A stretch of 64,000 nt of DNA from Streptomyces sp. NBC_01244 (lineage in GTDB: Bacteria; Actinomycetota; Actinomycetes; Streptomycetales; Streptomycetaceae), in assembly GCF_035987325.1 (NCBI RefSeq), contig NZ_CP108488.1, positions 372,001 to 436,000 of the forward strand. The letters run 5' to 3'. Below the pieces are notes generated by a model. That model had not been told where the DNA came from and made no database searches. It saw only the letters and a list, made by a program, of their open reading frames with translations. A program made the position numbers and the translations under genes. Below are positions 1 through 8,700 of this stretch, in pieces. Every line of letters begins with the position of its first letter. Position 1 is the stretch's first letter.

Positions 1-174
1 GCGGTGGTGCAGCCGGGTGGTCTGGATCGGTTGCGTGGGGTCGGTGGTGTCCCAGATCAGCACGGTGCCGTCGTAGGAGCAGCTGGCGAGACGTCGGCCG
101 TCGGTGCTCAGGGCCACGTGGGTGATGGGTGCGGCATGGCCTTTCGGGTTGGCCGGCAAGTTGATCGTGCGCAT
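1..174 (-). CDS. WD40-repeat protein, N-terminal part (runs off the window)
   Basis: The first 58 codons of a minus-strand gene are visible, starting at an ATG and open to the window edge. The peptide contains one clear WD40 unit (ALSTDGRRLASCSYDG, then VLIWD), so the product is probably a beta-propeller scaffold. A GGA-type ribosome binding site lies in the 13-base gap after the MFS gene, so the gene is probably last in the operon of the peptide, propeller and exporter genes. The rest of the gene is outside the window, so length and extra domains are unknown. Confidence 0.7.
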   Translation of the reverse strand, partial: MRTINLPANPKGHAAPITHVALSTDGRRLASCSYDGTVLIWDTTDPTQPIQTTRLHHR

Positions 175-187
175 GGCTGTGTCCTTG

Positions 188-1474
188 CTACTTGACGGGT
201 ACGTCGCCGCTGACGGGTGTGTCGGTGCTGGTGTGGTCCGGGTCGCTCCAGTGCGGCCAGAAGCGGGCGAGGCACAGCAGTGACAGGCCTGCCGCGGAGC
301 CGAGGAACATCAGGACGGCGGTGCTGCCGAAGGTGCCTTGGACCAGCGGGATGAGGAGCGGGGCGAGCAGCAGGGGCGCGCCGCCGATGAGGTTGAACAG
401 GCCTTCGGCCCGGCCGACGACCTCGGGGGGCAGGTATTTCACGATGATCATTGCCGAGACGGCGGTCATGGCCGAGCGCATGGTGAAGAAGGCCACCATG
501 CACGCCACGAAGCTCCAGGTGGAGGGGATGGCCATGGTGAACAGCGCGGCGGTCATGATGGCGGCTGACAGTGCCAGGACCGTACGTGGACGGGTGCGGG
601 CCCGGGCCGCGATGTAGACGCTGCCCGCCAGGGCTCCGATGTTGGCCACTGCCTGTGCGGTGCTGACGCCGCTCGCGGACATCCCCCAGTGGTCGCGCAG
701 GTACCAGATCATGAAGGCCAGGACTCCGATACCACTGGCGAAGTGCAGGGGCAGCGCGGTGAGCTGCACGTACAGGACTCGCTTCTCGGCCTTGATGATG
801 TGCCAGCCGTCGATGATGTCGCGCCCGAGGCTGGGGCGGTCGAGGCTGGGGCGGTCGATCGCGACGGGCCGCTTCCTTGCCGGGGGGTGCACGCCGAGAA
901 GCCACACGATGATCGGGGCGATGAAGGTGGCCGCGTTGAACCACAGCAGTCCGAGGTAGCCGACCAGGCCGACGCCGGCCGCGACGACGAGCGGGCCGGC
1001 GATGTTGGACGTCACGAACAGGCTGCTGAGGACGGCTCTGGATTGGGCGGCGTTGCGCGGGAACATCCCCGGTACTCCGGTGATCCAGCCGGCCCGGTAC
1101 ATCTCGCCGCCCAGTTGCACCAGCGCTGCCAGGCAGAACAGCGGCACGGTGGCGATATCGCCGGTGAGGGCGATGAGGTTGAGTGCCACTGCCGCGACGA
1201 GCTGGAGGAGGAGTCCGGGGACGACGAACACCCGAGGCCCCCACCGGTCCACGATCGCTCCCAGCCAGGGGCTGAGGAGCAGCATCGCCGGGGAGAGGGC
1301 GGCCAGGAGTGACATCGTGGTCAGGGAGCCCGTGAGCTCGTAGACGTACAGCGGGAGGCCGACCTTGTAGGCCGCCTCACCTAGGTTGTTCGCGAAGTTC
1401 CCGGAAGCGAAGATCAGGAACTTGCGATCGCGCCACGGGGGGAGGTCAGTGATCGCTGTGGTCTGTCGCGCCAT
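188..1474 (-). CDS. MFS family exporter (MFS_3/EntS-like)
   Basis: This 428-residue integral membrane protein has about 12 hydrophobic segments. The N-terminal segment FASGNFANNLGEAAY is typical of the MFS_3 drug/siderophore exporter branch, and the loop GAIVDRWGPR is the family's motif A between helices 2 and 3. It probably works as a proton-driven exporter. It starts 6 bases after the stop of the upstream propeller gene, and the 13-residue peptide gene lies further upstream, so the substrate may be a product of that operon. Export function follows from the family; the substrate is inference. Length is normal. Confidence 0.85.
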   Translation of the reverse strand: MARQTTAITDLPPWRDRKFLIFASGNFANNLGEAAYKVGLPLYVYELTGSLTTMSLLAALSPAMLLLSPWLGAIVDRWGPRVFVVPGLLLQLVAAVALNLIALTGDIATVPLFCLAALVQLGGEMYRAGWITGVPGMFPRNAAQSRAVLSSLFVTSNIAGPLVVAAGVGLVGYLGLLWFNAATFIAPIIVWLLGVHPPARKRPVAIDRPSLDRPSLGRDIIDGWHIIKAEKRVLYVQLTALPLHFASGIGVLAFMIWYLRDHWGMSASGVSTAQAVANIGALAGSVYIAARARTRPRTVLALSAAIMTAALFTMAIPSTWSFVACMVAFFTMRSAMTAVSAMIIVKYLPPEVVGRAEGLFNLIGGAPLLLAPLLIPLVQGTFGSTAVLMFLGSAAGLSLLCLARFWPHWSDPDHTSTDTPVSGDVPVK

Positions 1475-1480
1475 CGTGTG

Positions 1481-3385
1481 TCACGCCTGACCAGTGGTGG
1501 GGTTGTCGTGGTGGGTCAGGGTGTAGTGGGCGGACCTGCGGGGTAGCCAACGGTCCTCGAGCTTGGCGAACGTTCCGGCTTCCGACGGCTTGTCGAGACG
1601 GTAGAGCGAGAGCAGACCGGTGCGGGAACCCGCCAGAAGGTGGGCGGCACCGTCGGTGTCGCGCACGATGGTGAGCGCCTTCGGGTAGTCCGGCAGGTCT
1701 TCGAGGAAGCCCACGAACTCGTCGTCGTCGTAGGTGTAGGCAGCGATTTGCATGCCGTAAGAACTCACGCACACCAGACCGTCGTTGATGGTGGCGTTCT
1801 CGGCGGTGTTCGACAGCAGGTCCGTCCACTGCCGTGTGACGCCGCGCCCCATCTCGATCTCTTTCAGTCCGCCGTCGCCCACGACGTAGACGAATCCGTT
1901 CTGGGCCCACATGCGTTTGGGGTATTCGCCTTGGTCTAGCCGCCAGGACGGCTCGGCCGACTGCTCCGCGAAGACGGCGATGACTCCGTTGCGGGTGGCC
2001 AGCACACGGTCGCCGTTGGGGAGGTAGGTGCAGGCCCAGACCGGCAGCCCGTCCAGCGTGAGGGTCTCCAGCTCCTCTCCGGTGACGGCGTCGAGTTCAA
2101 CGGCGCCGGCATTGCCGGCGATCAGTGTGCGCGAGCGGTCGGGGGACGTCGCGACGGTGTGGAGGAGCGAGGGCAGCCGGCGGGTCCACAGCACTTCCCC
2201 GCCCCGTGCCGCGCGGAAGACGTGGCGGTCCCGGGTGATTCCGATCCAGCCGCCGTCGACGGGGGCAACACGGCGCGTGAAGCCGTAACCGGTTTCGTGG
2301 TCCTCCTGGATGCGCAGGGTCGGTCCGCTCGCGGTGTGGTGGACTTCGGCGACCGCGACGCCCGAGTCGGTGGCGCAGTACAGGGTCTCGGGGTCCTCGA
2401 CCGACGGCTGGATGTCCCAGACGGCCTGGCGGCGGAAACCGAGACCTCGGACAAAGGTGCCGTCCGGAGCCAGTTGTACGATCTCGCCGTCCTGGCACAG
2501 GACGAAGACGTCACCGGACGCGCTGAGCGTGATGTCACTGAGCTGGTGCGAAAACCCGCTGACGGTACGCTCGATGCGCAGTTCACGCTCCGAATTGTCG
2601 AAGATGTGCAGCTCGCCGTCAAATCCTCCGGAATAGGCCCGCAAATAGTCGGGAGAGAAGATGACGAATTCCACATCATCACGGGCGAAGAGGCATTCGT
2701 CCAGTTTCTCACCGTCCATGGACACGAGGACGACGCCGTTGGCGACGTCAGCGGTCTCGCCTTCACCGAAGTCCTGAGTGCACCAGAACCGATCATGCCG
2801 GGCGTCGTACCGCACTCGGTGAATATTTCCGTCATCGAGTTTTACGAGCTGGGGGAATTCGAGCGTGGAGAAACTCCCGAACCGAAGGTTCCCATTCTTG
2901 TCCGAGACGGCATGCCGTGTCGGGTGGTCCGTGGATGCCCATTCCATGGGGCTGTCTTCACAAATATTGGGCCTGATTTCGAGCACGTCGAACGTCTCAA
3001 GGTCGAGGACCAGCATCTGTTGGTGATAGCCGCTGGTGATGAATACGCGCCCCTCCCAGATCCCGATGCCCCGGGAACTTACGGGAGAGGGCTCCTCACC
3101 TTCGATGAGCATAGAGGGATCGCACACCGTCGCGGGGTCCAGCCGGTTGACGATGTCAAGTGTGTCCAGGGACCAGCGCATCACCGCACCCATGCGGTCC
3201 TTGCCGATGACCCATCCGTCGGCGACCGCCAGCCCGTACAAGGGACGCCCGTGCTGCACGCGCGGCGAGGACCTGATGACCCGCAGCTCTTCGTCGAGGA
3301 GGTGCACGCGGCCGAACGCGTCGGAGGCGAGAAGCCCCACGCCGTCAACATGCAAGATCCGGATGATGCGGTCTGTCAACTCCAC
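1481..3385 (-). CDS. Beta-propeller (WD40/quinoprotein-like) protein
   Basis: About 634 residues with repeated four-strand units (for example DAFGRVHLLDEELRVI, FDGELHIFDNSERELRI, LATRNGVIAVFAE), enough for two propellers. No signal peptide, membrane span or catalytic motif is visible, so it may be a cytoplasmic scaffold or a propeller enzyme of unknown activity. I chose the GTG at 3385 because GAGGG lies nine bases upstream. The longer in-frame ATG start would begin inside the hairpin at 3425-3464, with no ribosome binding site. The gene follows the 13-residue peptide gene and precedes the MFS exporter, so all three probably act together. Confidence 0.7.
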   Translation of the reverse strand: MELTDRIIRILHVDGVGLLASDAFGRVHLLDEELRVIRSSPRVQHGRPLYGLAVADGWVIGKDRMGAVMRWSLDTLDIVNRLDPATVCDPSMLIEGEEPSPVSSRGIGIWEGRVFITSGYHQQMLVLDLETFDVLEIRPNICEDSPMEWASTDHPTRHAVSDKNGNLRFGSFSTLEFPQLVKLDDGNIHRVRYDARHDRFWCTQDFGEGETADVANGVVLVSMDGEKLDECLFARDDVEFVIFSPDYLRAYSGGFDGELHIFDNSERELRIERTVSGFSHQLSDITLSASGDVFVLCQDGEIVQLAPDGTFVRGLGFRRQAVWDIQPSVEDPETLYCATDSGVAVAEVHHTASGPTLRIQEDHETGYGFTRRVAPVDGGWIGITRDRHVFRAARGGEVLWTRRLPSLLHTVATSPDRSRTLIAGNAGAVELDAVTGEELETLTLDGLPVWACTYLPNGDRVLATRNGVIAVFAEQSAEPSWRLDQGEYPKRMWAQNGFVYVVGDGGLKEIEMGRGVTRQWTDLLSNTAENATINDGLVCVSSYGMQIAAYTYDDDEFVGFLEDLPDYPKALTIVRDTDGAAHLLAGSRTGLLSLYRLDKPSEAGTFAKLEDRWLPRRSAHYTLTHHDNPTTGQA

Positions 3386-3424
3386 GACGATTATCCCTCG
3401 CGTAAACGGTACGGTGACGGGAAA

Positions 3425-3464
3425 GGGCCGGCCGAGCGAATCACAAGACCCCATCGGCCGGCCC
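3425..3464 (-). terminator. Hairpin between the 13-residue peptide gene and the propeller gene
   Basis: Perfect 11-bp inverted repeat (GGGCCGGCCGA at 3425-3435 against TCGGCCGGCCC at 3454-3464) with an 18-base loop. On the minus strand it is followed by TTTCCC. It sits 38 bases after the peptide stop codon and 39 bases before the next start. The T tract is weak, so it is more likely a partial terminator or 3'-end stabiliser than a full stop. This layout is common behind RiPP precursor genes, where it keeps the peptide message in excess over the enzymes. Confidence 0.6.
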
Positions 3465-3502
3465 CTGACCTGACAAACTCAGGCCTCAGGATGCCCTCAG
3501 GC

Positions 3503-3544
3503 TTACTTGTTGTTGCGCACGTTGCGGCGAACCGGCTTCTTCAT
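3503..3544 (-). CDS. 13-residue basic peptide, possible RiPP precursor or signal peptide
   Basis: The 14-codon frame encodes MKKPVRRNVRNNK and ends in TAA. It has a very good ribosome binding site, GGGAGGTG, six bases before the ATG. It is first in the minus-strand operon, followed by a hairpin, a propeller protein and an MFS exporter. The product has six basic residues, three Asn and one Pro, with no Cys, Ser or Thr, so azole or lanthionine chemistry is excluded. A leader-peptide attenuator is the main alternative, but the message shows no run of regulatory codons. I do not recognise the sequence; translation is inferred from the ribosome binding site and context. Confidence 0.55.
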   Translation of the reverse strand: MKKPVRRNVRNNK

Positions 3545-3675
3545 GTTGAACACCTCCCACCCGGATTCAAGAGCGACTGATCTGCAATTCAGCGCTCCAA
3601 CGAGATCCACTAGATAGGGAAGGAAAATTCTACGCAAGCGAATCCGCCGGTGACGTAGATCACAGATTCCATTAC

Positions 3676-3701
3676 TTGACCATGGGCAAGTCCATGATCA
3701 A
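3676..3701. promoter_or_regulatory. Imperfect inverted repeat in the divergent promoter region
   Basis: TTGACCATGG, a 6-base spacer, then CCATGATCAA: a 9-of-10 inverted repeat. It lies between the peptide operon (minus) and the flavin reductase-nitrilase operon (plus), in a stretch visibly richer in A+T than its surroundings. Placement suggests an operator for a dimeric regulator controlling both units, but no regulator gene lies next to it. On the minus strand a TAGAAT hexamer downstream of it could be a -10 box for the peptide gene. Confidence 0.35.
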
Positions 3702-3791
3702 AGTGCGTTAGGGGGGATTTAGGCCACGGCGTTTTCGGCATGCCCAGAACCCCCGATATTCGGCAACAACGCTATCCCAGGCAGGGTGAAA

Positions 3792-4571
3792 ATGTCCTCT
3801 ACCATCCCAGCTCAGCTGTGGAAGACGCTGACAAGCACGATCGGGCTCGTCACCGTGCGCCACGAATCCGGCGTAAATGTCATGTCAGCGGAGTGGTCGT
3901 ACTTCGTGAACAAGGAACCGTTGTACGTGGCCGTGGTGCTCAGCCCGCGCTCCGACACACGCAACCTGCTGCCCACGGCCAAGGAGTTCAGCCTTACTCT
4001 CTGCGCCGAGGAACAAGCCGAACTCGCCGACTTCGCCGGCAGCTTCTCCCTCGGCGACATCGACAAAACCAGCAGTGAGCTCATCGAGTTCGGCACACCG
4101 GAAGCCACCCGCACCCCCTGGGTCACCGGTGGCGTGACGGCCCTGGAGTGCGTGCTGCGCAACACCGTCGACTTTCCCGTCCACCGCATGTACGTCGGCG
4201 AGGTCGTCGCCGTCCACACCCCCGCGACCGCACGCAACCCCCTGGTCAAGCACGGGGCGATGCACTCCCTGGGAGCTCCGGTGCAGCGCACCGCCGTCGT
4301 CGCGGCAGCCCAGTTCCTTCCGGAGCACGCGATACGGATCGCCGCCACCGGACCCAGCGCAGCAGGCCCCGACGAATGGCACCTCAGCCTGCTGTCATCC
4401 GACGGCCAAGAAGTCCCCCTGGGCACCTACCCGTCCGCCGAGTACGGGGACTTCCTCCTCGACGTGCCCCTGCCCCAGGTCCCGTTCCCACTCTCCGATG
4501 CCCGGGTCAAGGTGGAACGTCCCGGAGCCAAGCCCGGCTACGCCCGCCTTTCCCCCATGACCTCCCGATGA
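3792..4571 (+). CDS. Flavin reductase-like FMN-binding split-barrel protein
   Basis: 259 residues. The N-terminal 170 or so resemble the flavin reductase-like domain family (FMN-binding split barrel: IGLVTVRHESGVNVMSAEW, VVLSPRSDTRNLL, TLCAEEQAELADFAG). Such proteins reduce or bind FMN and often serve a partner monooxygenase, but none is seen here. The C-terminal 80 residues are extra relative to short reductases. I chose the ATG at 3792, six bases downstream of a possible GTG, because AGGG lies five bases before it. The stop overlaps the nitrilase start as ATGA, implying translational coupling. Substrate unknown. Confidence 0.75.
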   Translation: MSSTIPAQLWKTLTSTIGLVTVRHESGVNVMSAEWSYFVNKEPLYVAVVLSPRSDTRNLLPTAKEFSLTLCAEEQAELADFAGSFSLGDIDKTSSELIEFGTPEATRTPWVTGGVTALECVLRNTVDFPVHRMYVGEVVAVHTPATARNPLVKHGAMHSLGAPVQRTAVVAAAQFLPEHAIRIAATGPSAAGPDEWHLSLLSSDGQEVPLGTYPSAEYGDFLLDVPLPQVPFPLSDARVKVERPGAKPGYARLSPMTSR

Positions 4572-5452
4572 GTGCGTCACTGCCCACTGCGCCCCTGCAC
4601 CTCGCCGCCCTACAGACGGAGGCGGTACCCGGGGATGTGGCCGGCAATGCCCTGCGCGCCGCAGAGCTGATCTCCCGGGCCACGCGTCTTGGCGCCCGGG
4701 TAGCGGTCCTGCCAGAGCTCTACCTGTCCGCCTACGATCTACCGACCATCGCCGGCGCCCCCGAAACCTGCCAGATCGCGGCTGACGCGGCCGGCCACAT
4801 CACCGACGCCCGGCTGAAGCCCCTCGCCACCGCCGCCTCGGAGGGGGCGGCCGTCGTCCTCTTCGGCGCGGCGGTGCGCAGACCCGACGGCACCTTGACC
4901 AATTCCGTCCTGGCCGCGGCCCCGACCGGTCGCATCACCGTCGTCTACGACAAGCAGAACCTCTGGCACGCCGACGAGGCGCGCCTGTTCACCCCCGGTT
5001 CCCGCGGAGGATGCGTCGAAGTCGACGGCTGGCGGCTCGGAATCGGCGTCTGCTACGACATGTCCTTCCCCGAACACGCCAGAGCCGCTGCCGCGGCGGG
5101 GGCTCACGCCTATCTGTGCCTCAGCGCGTTCGCCACCGGAAACGAACACCGGGCAGCCGTCTACCTTGCGGCCCGCGCTCTCGAGAACACCGTCTACACC
5201 GTGTTCGTCAATCCCGTCGCAGGCCCCGCGGACCGGCCGGCCAACGGCGGCAGCGCCATCTACGGGCCGGACGGCAGCACCCTGGACCGTGCGACGGCGC
5301 CCCGCACCGCGACGCTCATGGCCGAACTCCACCCCTCGGCCATCGCACACGTCCGGGACTTCCTCCACATGCTCGCCGAGTACCAGACCCAACAGCCGAG
5401 CCCCGCCGGCCGCCGCGACGGCGCCGCGCCAGCAGTCCTCAGCATCAGCTGA
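4568..5452 (+). CDS. Carbon-nitrogen hydrolase (nitrilase superfamily)
   Basis: 294 residues with the complete nitrilase-fold catalytic triad: Glu50 in VLPELYLSAY, Lys129 in YDKQNLW and Cys162 in GVCYDMSFPE. The family hydrolyses amides, carbamoyl groups or nitriles, so a side-chain amide (Asn/Gln) or small amide substrate is plausible. Size and order of motifs are normal. It is translationally coupled to the flavin-reductase-type gene and ends just before a strong terminator, so the two form a short operon divergent from the 13-residue peptide genes. A role in maturing that peptide (which has three Asn) is speculation. Confidence 0.85.
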   Translation: MSASLPTAPLHLAALQTEAVPGDVAGNALRAAELISRATRLGARVAVLPELYLSAYDLPTIAGAPETCQIAADAAGHITDARLKPLATAASEGAAVVLFGAAVRRPDGTLTNSVLAAAPTGRITVVYDKQNLWHADEARLFTPGSRGGCVEVDGWRLGIGVCYDMSFPEHARAAAAAGAHAYLCLSAFATGNEHRAAVYLAARALENTVYTVFVNPVAGPADRPANGGSAIYGPDGSTLDRATAPRTATLMAELHPSAIAHVRDFLHMLAEYQTQQPSPAGRRDGAAPAVLSIS

Positions 5453-5546
5453 ACCGGTCTGCGCTTCACCACCGAGGGATGGGCAACCCTCCGCACGGGA
5501 GCATGAACCACGGCTCCCTTGAGGAACAGCCAACCCCCAAGATCGA

Positions 5547-5588
5547 AAGGGCCGCATCCCCCGGTCGATAGCGGGGGATGCGGCCCTT
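5547..5588 (+). terminator. Strong stem-loop terminator after the nitrilase gene
   Basis: Perfect 16-bp stem (5547-5562 against 5573-5588; left arm AAGGGCCGCATCCCCC) with a 10-base loop, about 95 bases after the nitrilase stop codon. It lacks a long T run, as is usual in high-GC actinobacteria. The rest of the gap from 5589 to 5755 shows nothing beyond the ribosome binding site of the next gene. Confidence 0.75.
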
Positions 5589-5755
5589 GCCGGTTTCCCC
5601 GGCCTCCGGTGGGAACAGAGCTCCCCCGCATCGAACGCCGCGCCGAGAACGGTCCGGACAGGCAGGGAAAACCCCGCTCCCGATGAACACCTCGCGGTCC
5701 ACCGACCACGGCGAAGGGGTGGTGTGCTGCGGGGCAGGCGGCGAGGATCAACCCC

Positions 5756-8700
5756 ATGGGTTGGGGAAAGAACTTGGGCGTCCGTGCCGGAGTGGCCTGC
5801 TGTGCGGCCGCGGTGGTCTGGCTGGGCGCGATGGCGGTGCGCGACGGTTGGGGCGAGGCGGACCCCGTCGCCAGTGTGCTGGGAGCCACCGCGGGGATTG
5901 CCGCCCTCATCGCGGTGTTGCGCGCGTCCCGCACCGACCGGACCTCCGGGGCAGGACTCCCGCCGTCCACCGCGCCGACGGTTCCCGAGTGGGTGGTGGA
6001 CAGGGCCGAGGTGAGGGATGTCGCCACCGCGGTGTGCCGTCGACGGGGTGGTGGGGCGGTGGGCATCACCACGGGCCTCCACGGTGCCGGCGGCTTCGGC
6101 AAGACCATGCTGGCCAACGTGGTGTGCGCGGATCCCAAGGTCCGCCGCCATTTCCGCGGTCGTGTCTACGTCGTCACGATCGGGCGCGAGGTACGCGGTC
6201 GATCGGCGATCGCGGCGAAGGTGGCCGAGGTGACCCGATATCTCACCGGCGACGCACGGGACATCGGTCAGGACCCCGACTTGGCAGGGCAACACCTGGC
6301 GGGCCTCCTCGCGGAGCAGCCCCGCATGCTGCTCGTCTTGGACGACGTCTGGGAGGCCGAGCAACTGGCGCCGTTCCTGCAGGGTGCATCTCGCACCTGC
6401 GTCAGGCTGGTGACCACGCGAAACCCCGGTGTGTTGCCACCGGGATCGAGGCCCATCACCGTGGACCGGATGTCGTCGCAGCAGGCGCTGGCGGTCCTGA
6501 CGCACGGTCTGGATCTGCCTGAGTCGATCTCACGCGCCCTGGTCGACGCCACGGGCCGGTGGGCACTGCTCCTGCGCATGGCCAACCAGCGTCTGTCTGC
6601 TCAGGCCGCCACCGGCGCCGACCCCGCCGCCGCTGCCTACCAGCTCCTCACCCGGCTGCGTGCGCAGGGGCCGACCGGCGCGGACGATCCCGATGCCCCT
6701 TTGGACCTGAACGACCCCAAGCGACGCAACGCCGCCGTGCGCGCGAGCATCCAGGCCGCCACCACCCTGCTACCGCCCGACGGCGCCCGCCGCTTCGCCG
6801 AACTCGGCATCTTCGCCGAGGACGAAGCCATCCCCGTACCGCTGGTGCTCCTTCTCTGGCAGGCCACCGGCGATCTGGAGGAAGCACAGGCGCGAGCCTT
6901 GTGCAAGCTGATGGCGGACCTGTCTCTCCTCTCTCTCGACCCCGCCGTAACCGAGGGCGTCGTGCGGGTCCACGACGTCGTCCGCGACTACCAGCGCGCG
7001 GAACTCGCCGGCGAGCTGGCCGCGGTGAACCGCGCGTTCGTGGATTCCCTGGCCATGGACCTCCCCCAGGCGGCCTCCGCGTCGGACACCCTGACGCCCG
7101 TGGTCAGAGCGTGGTGGCAAACCGAAAGCCGCTACCTGCAAGATCACCTCATCGGACACCTCGTGGACGCCGACCAGAGCGACGTTGCGCAGGCGCTGGC
7201 CGGTGACCTGCGCTGGATCAGAGCGCACTTGGAGCGTCTGGGGCCCAACGCCGCCATCCGCGACCTCGATCGCGTTCGAACCCCTGCCACGCGCACCATG
7301 GCGCGGGATCTGGCCCGCGCCGCACCCCTGCTCGCACCGACCGACCCGCCCGAGGCCCTCGACGCCGTGCTCCGCAGCCGACTTGGGCCGCTTCCCCTTT
7401 GGAACACCCACCACATCCCCCTCCCCACCTCCCACCCCACGCTGGTCAACAAGTGGACCCCACCGGACCTGCCCGACCCGTCGCTGATGCGCAGCCACAC
7501 CGACACGAACCACGGCGCGACCGCCCTGGCCGTCAACGCGCACGGCACATGGTTCGCCACCGCCGGCCAAGACGGCAGCGTTCGCATCCGGAGCGTCAGC
7601 ACCGACGCGGAGATCAGGACCTTGGGAGGAGCACAGAACGGACCCTTGGGCACGCTGACCATCAGCCCGACGGACACGTGGCTGGCCACCGCAGGCGCGG
7701 ACGGAACCGTACGCGTGTGGGACACGGCGTCCGGCGCTCACGTGCGCACACTCGCCGGCAACACCAGCTGGGTCACCGCACTGGTCTCCGATCCGAACGC
7801 CGCATGGCTTGCCACCGTCAACCGCGACGGCACCACACAACTGTGGAGCACCACCTCCTGGAAGCGGCTGCGCACTCTCGCCCTACCGACCGGCGCACCG
7901 GCTACCTGGTCCCCGAACTCCATACGCGCGACTGGCACAAGCCCTGACGGCGCCCTGCTCACCACAGTCGACTCCGCCGGCACAGTGCGGACCTGGAACA
8001 CCGCCGACGGCACCCTGCTGACCACCGCGACCTGCGGTACGGGCCCAGTGCGCGCCGCCGCCCTCAGCCCGGACGGCAGCTGGCTCGCCATCGTTGGGAA
8101 CGTTGGCACGGTGAGTCTGCACACCACTGACACGGGCACCGAGATCCGGACGCTGACGGCGCATCCCCGTGCGGTGGACGCCCTCTCCGTCAGCCCCGAC
8201 GGTACGTGGCTGGCCGCCAGTGGCACTGACGGCACGGTGCGGCTCTGGGACGCGGAGACCGGTGCCGAACTCAACCCCCTGACCGGAATCGCCCACGTGC
8301 GGAGCATCGCCATCAGCCCCGACCGCACGTGGCTGGCCGCCCTCACACGCGACGGTGCAGTACGCATCTGTGACACCTCCGTCGGTACAGGGCCGACCAG
8401 CGGAACACGCCCCGTCGTAGCCGTACGTACTCTCGCGGTCAGCCCGGACGGCACATGGCTCGCGACGACCGGCGACGACGGGCTGGCCCGCACGTGGAAC
8501 CCCGCAACAGGCGAGGAGACCGGAACACTGACCGGCCATCGTGGCCACCTCGACGTAGTCGCCATCAGCCCGGACGGCACCATGATCGCGACGAGCGGAA
8601 GAGACGGATCGGTACGGCTGTTCAACCGCATCACCGAGCAGGAATCGCACTCAACCCAGCGACGCCGTGCTCGGGCACTGGCCGTCAGACCGGACAACTC

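Noticed and set aside
3503..3544. Interpretation of the 13-residue peptide as a microcin C-type (MccA) precursor
   Set aside because: Microcin C needs a ThiF-like adenylating MccB and a C-terminal Asn; here the C-terminal residue is Lys and no MccB-like gene is present.
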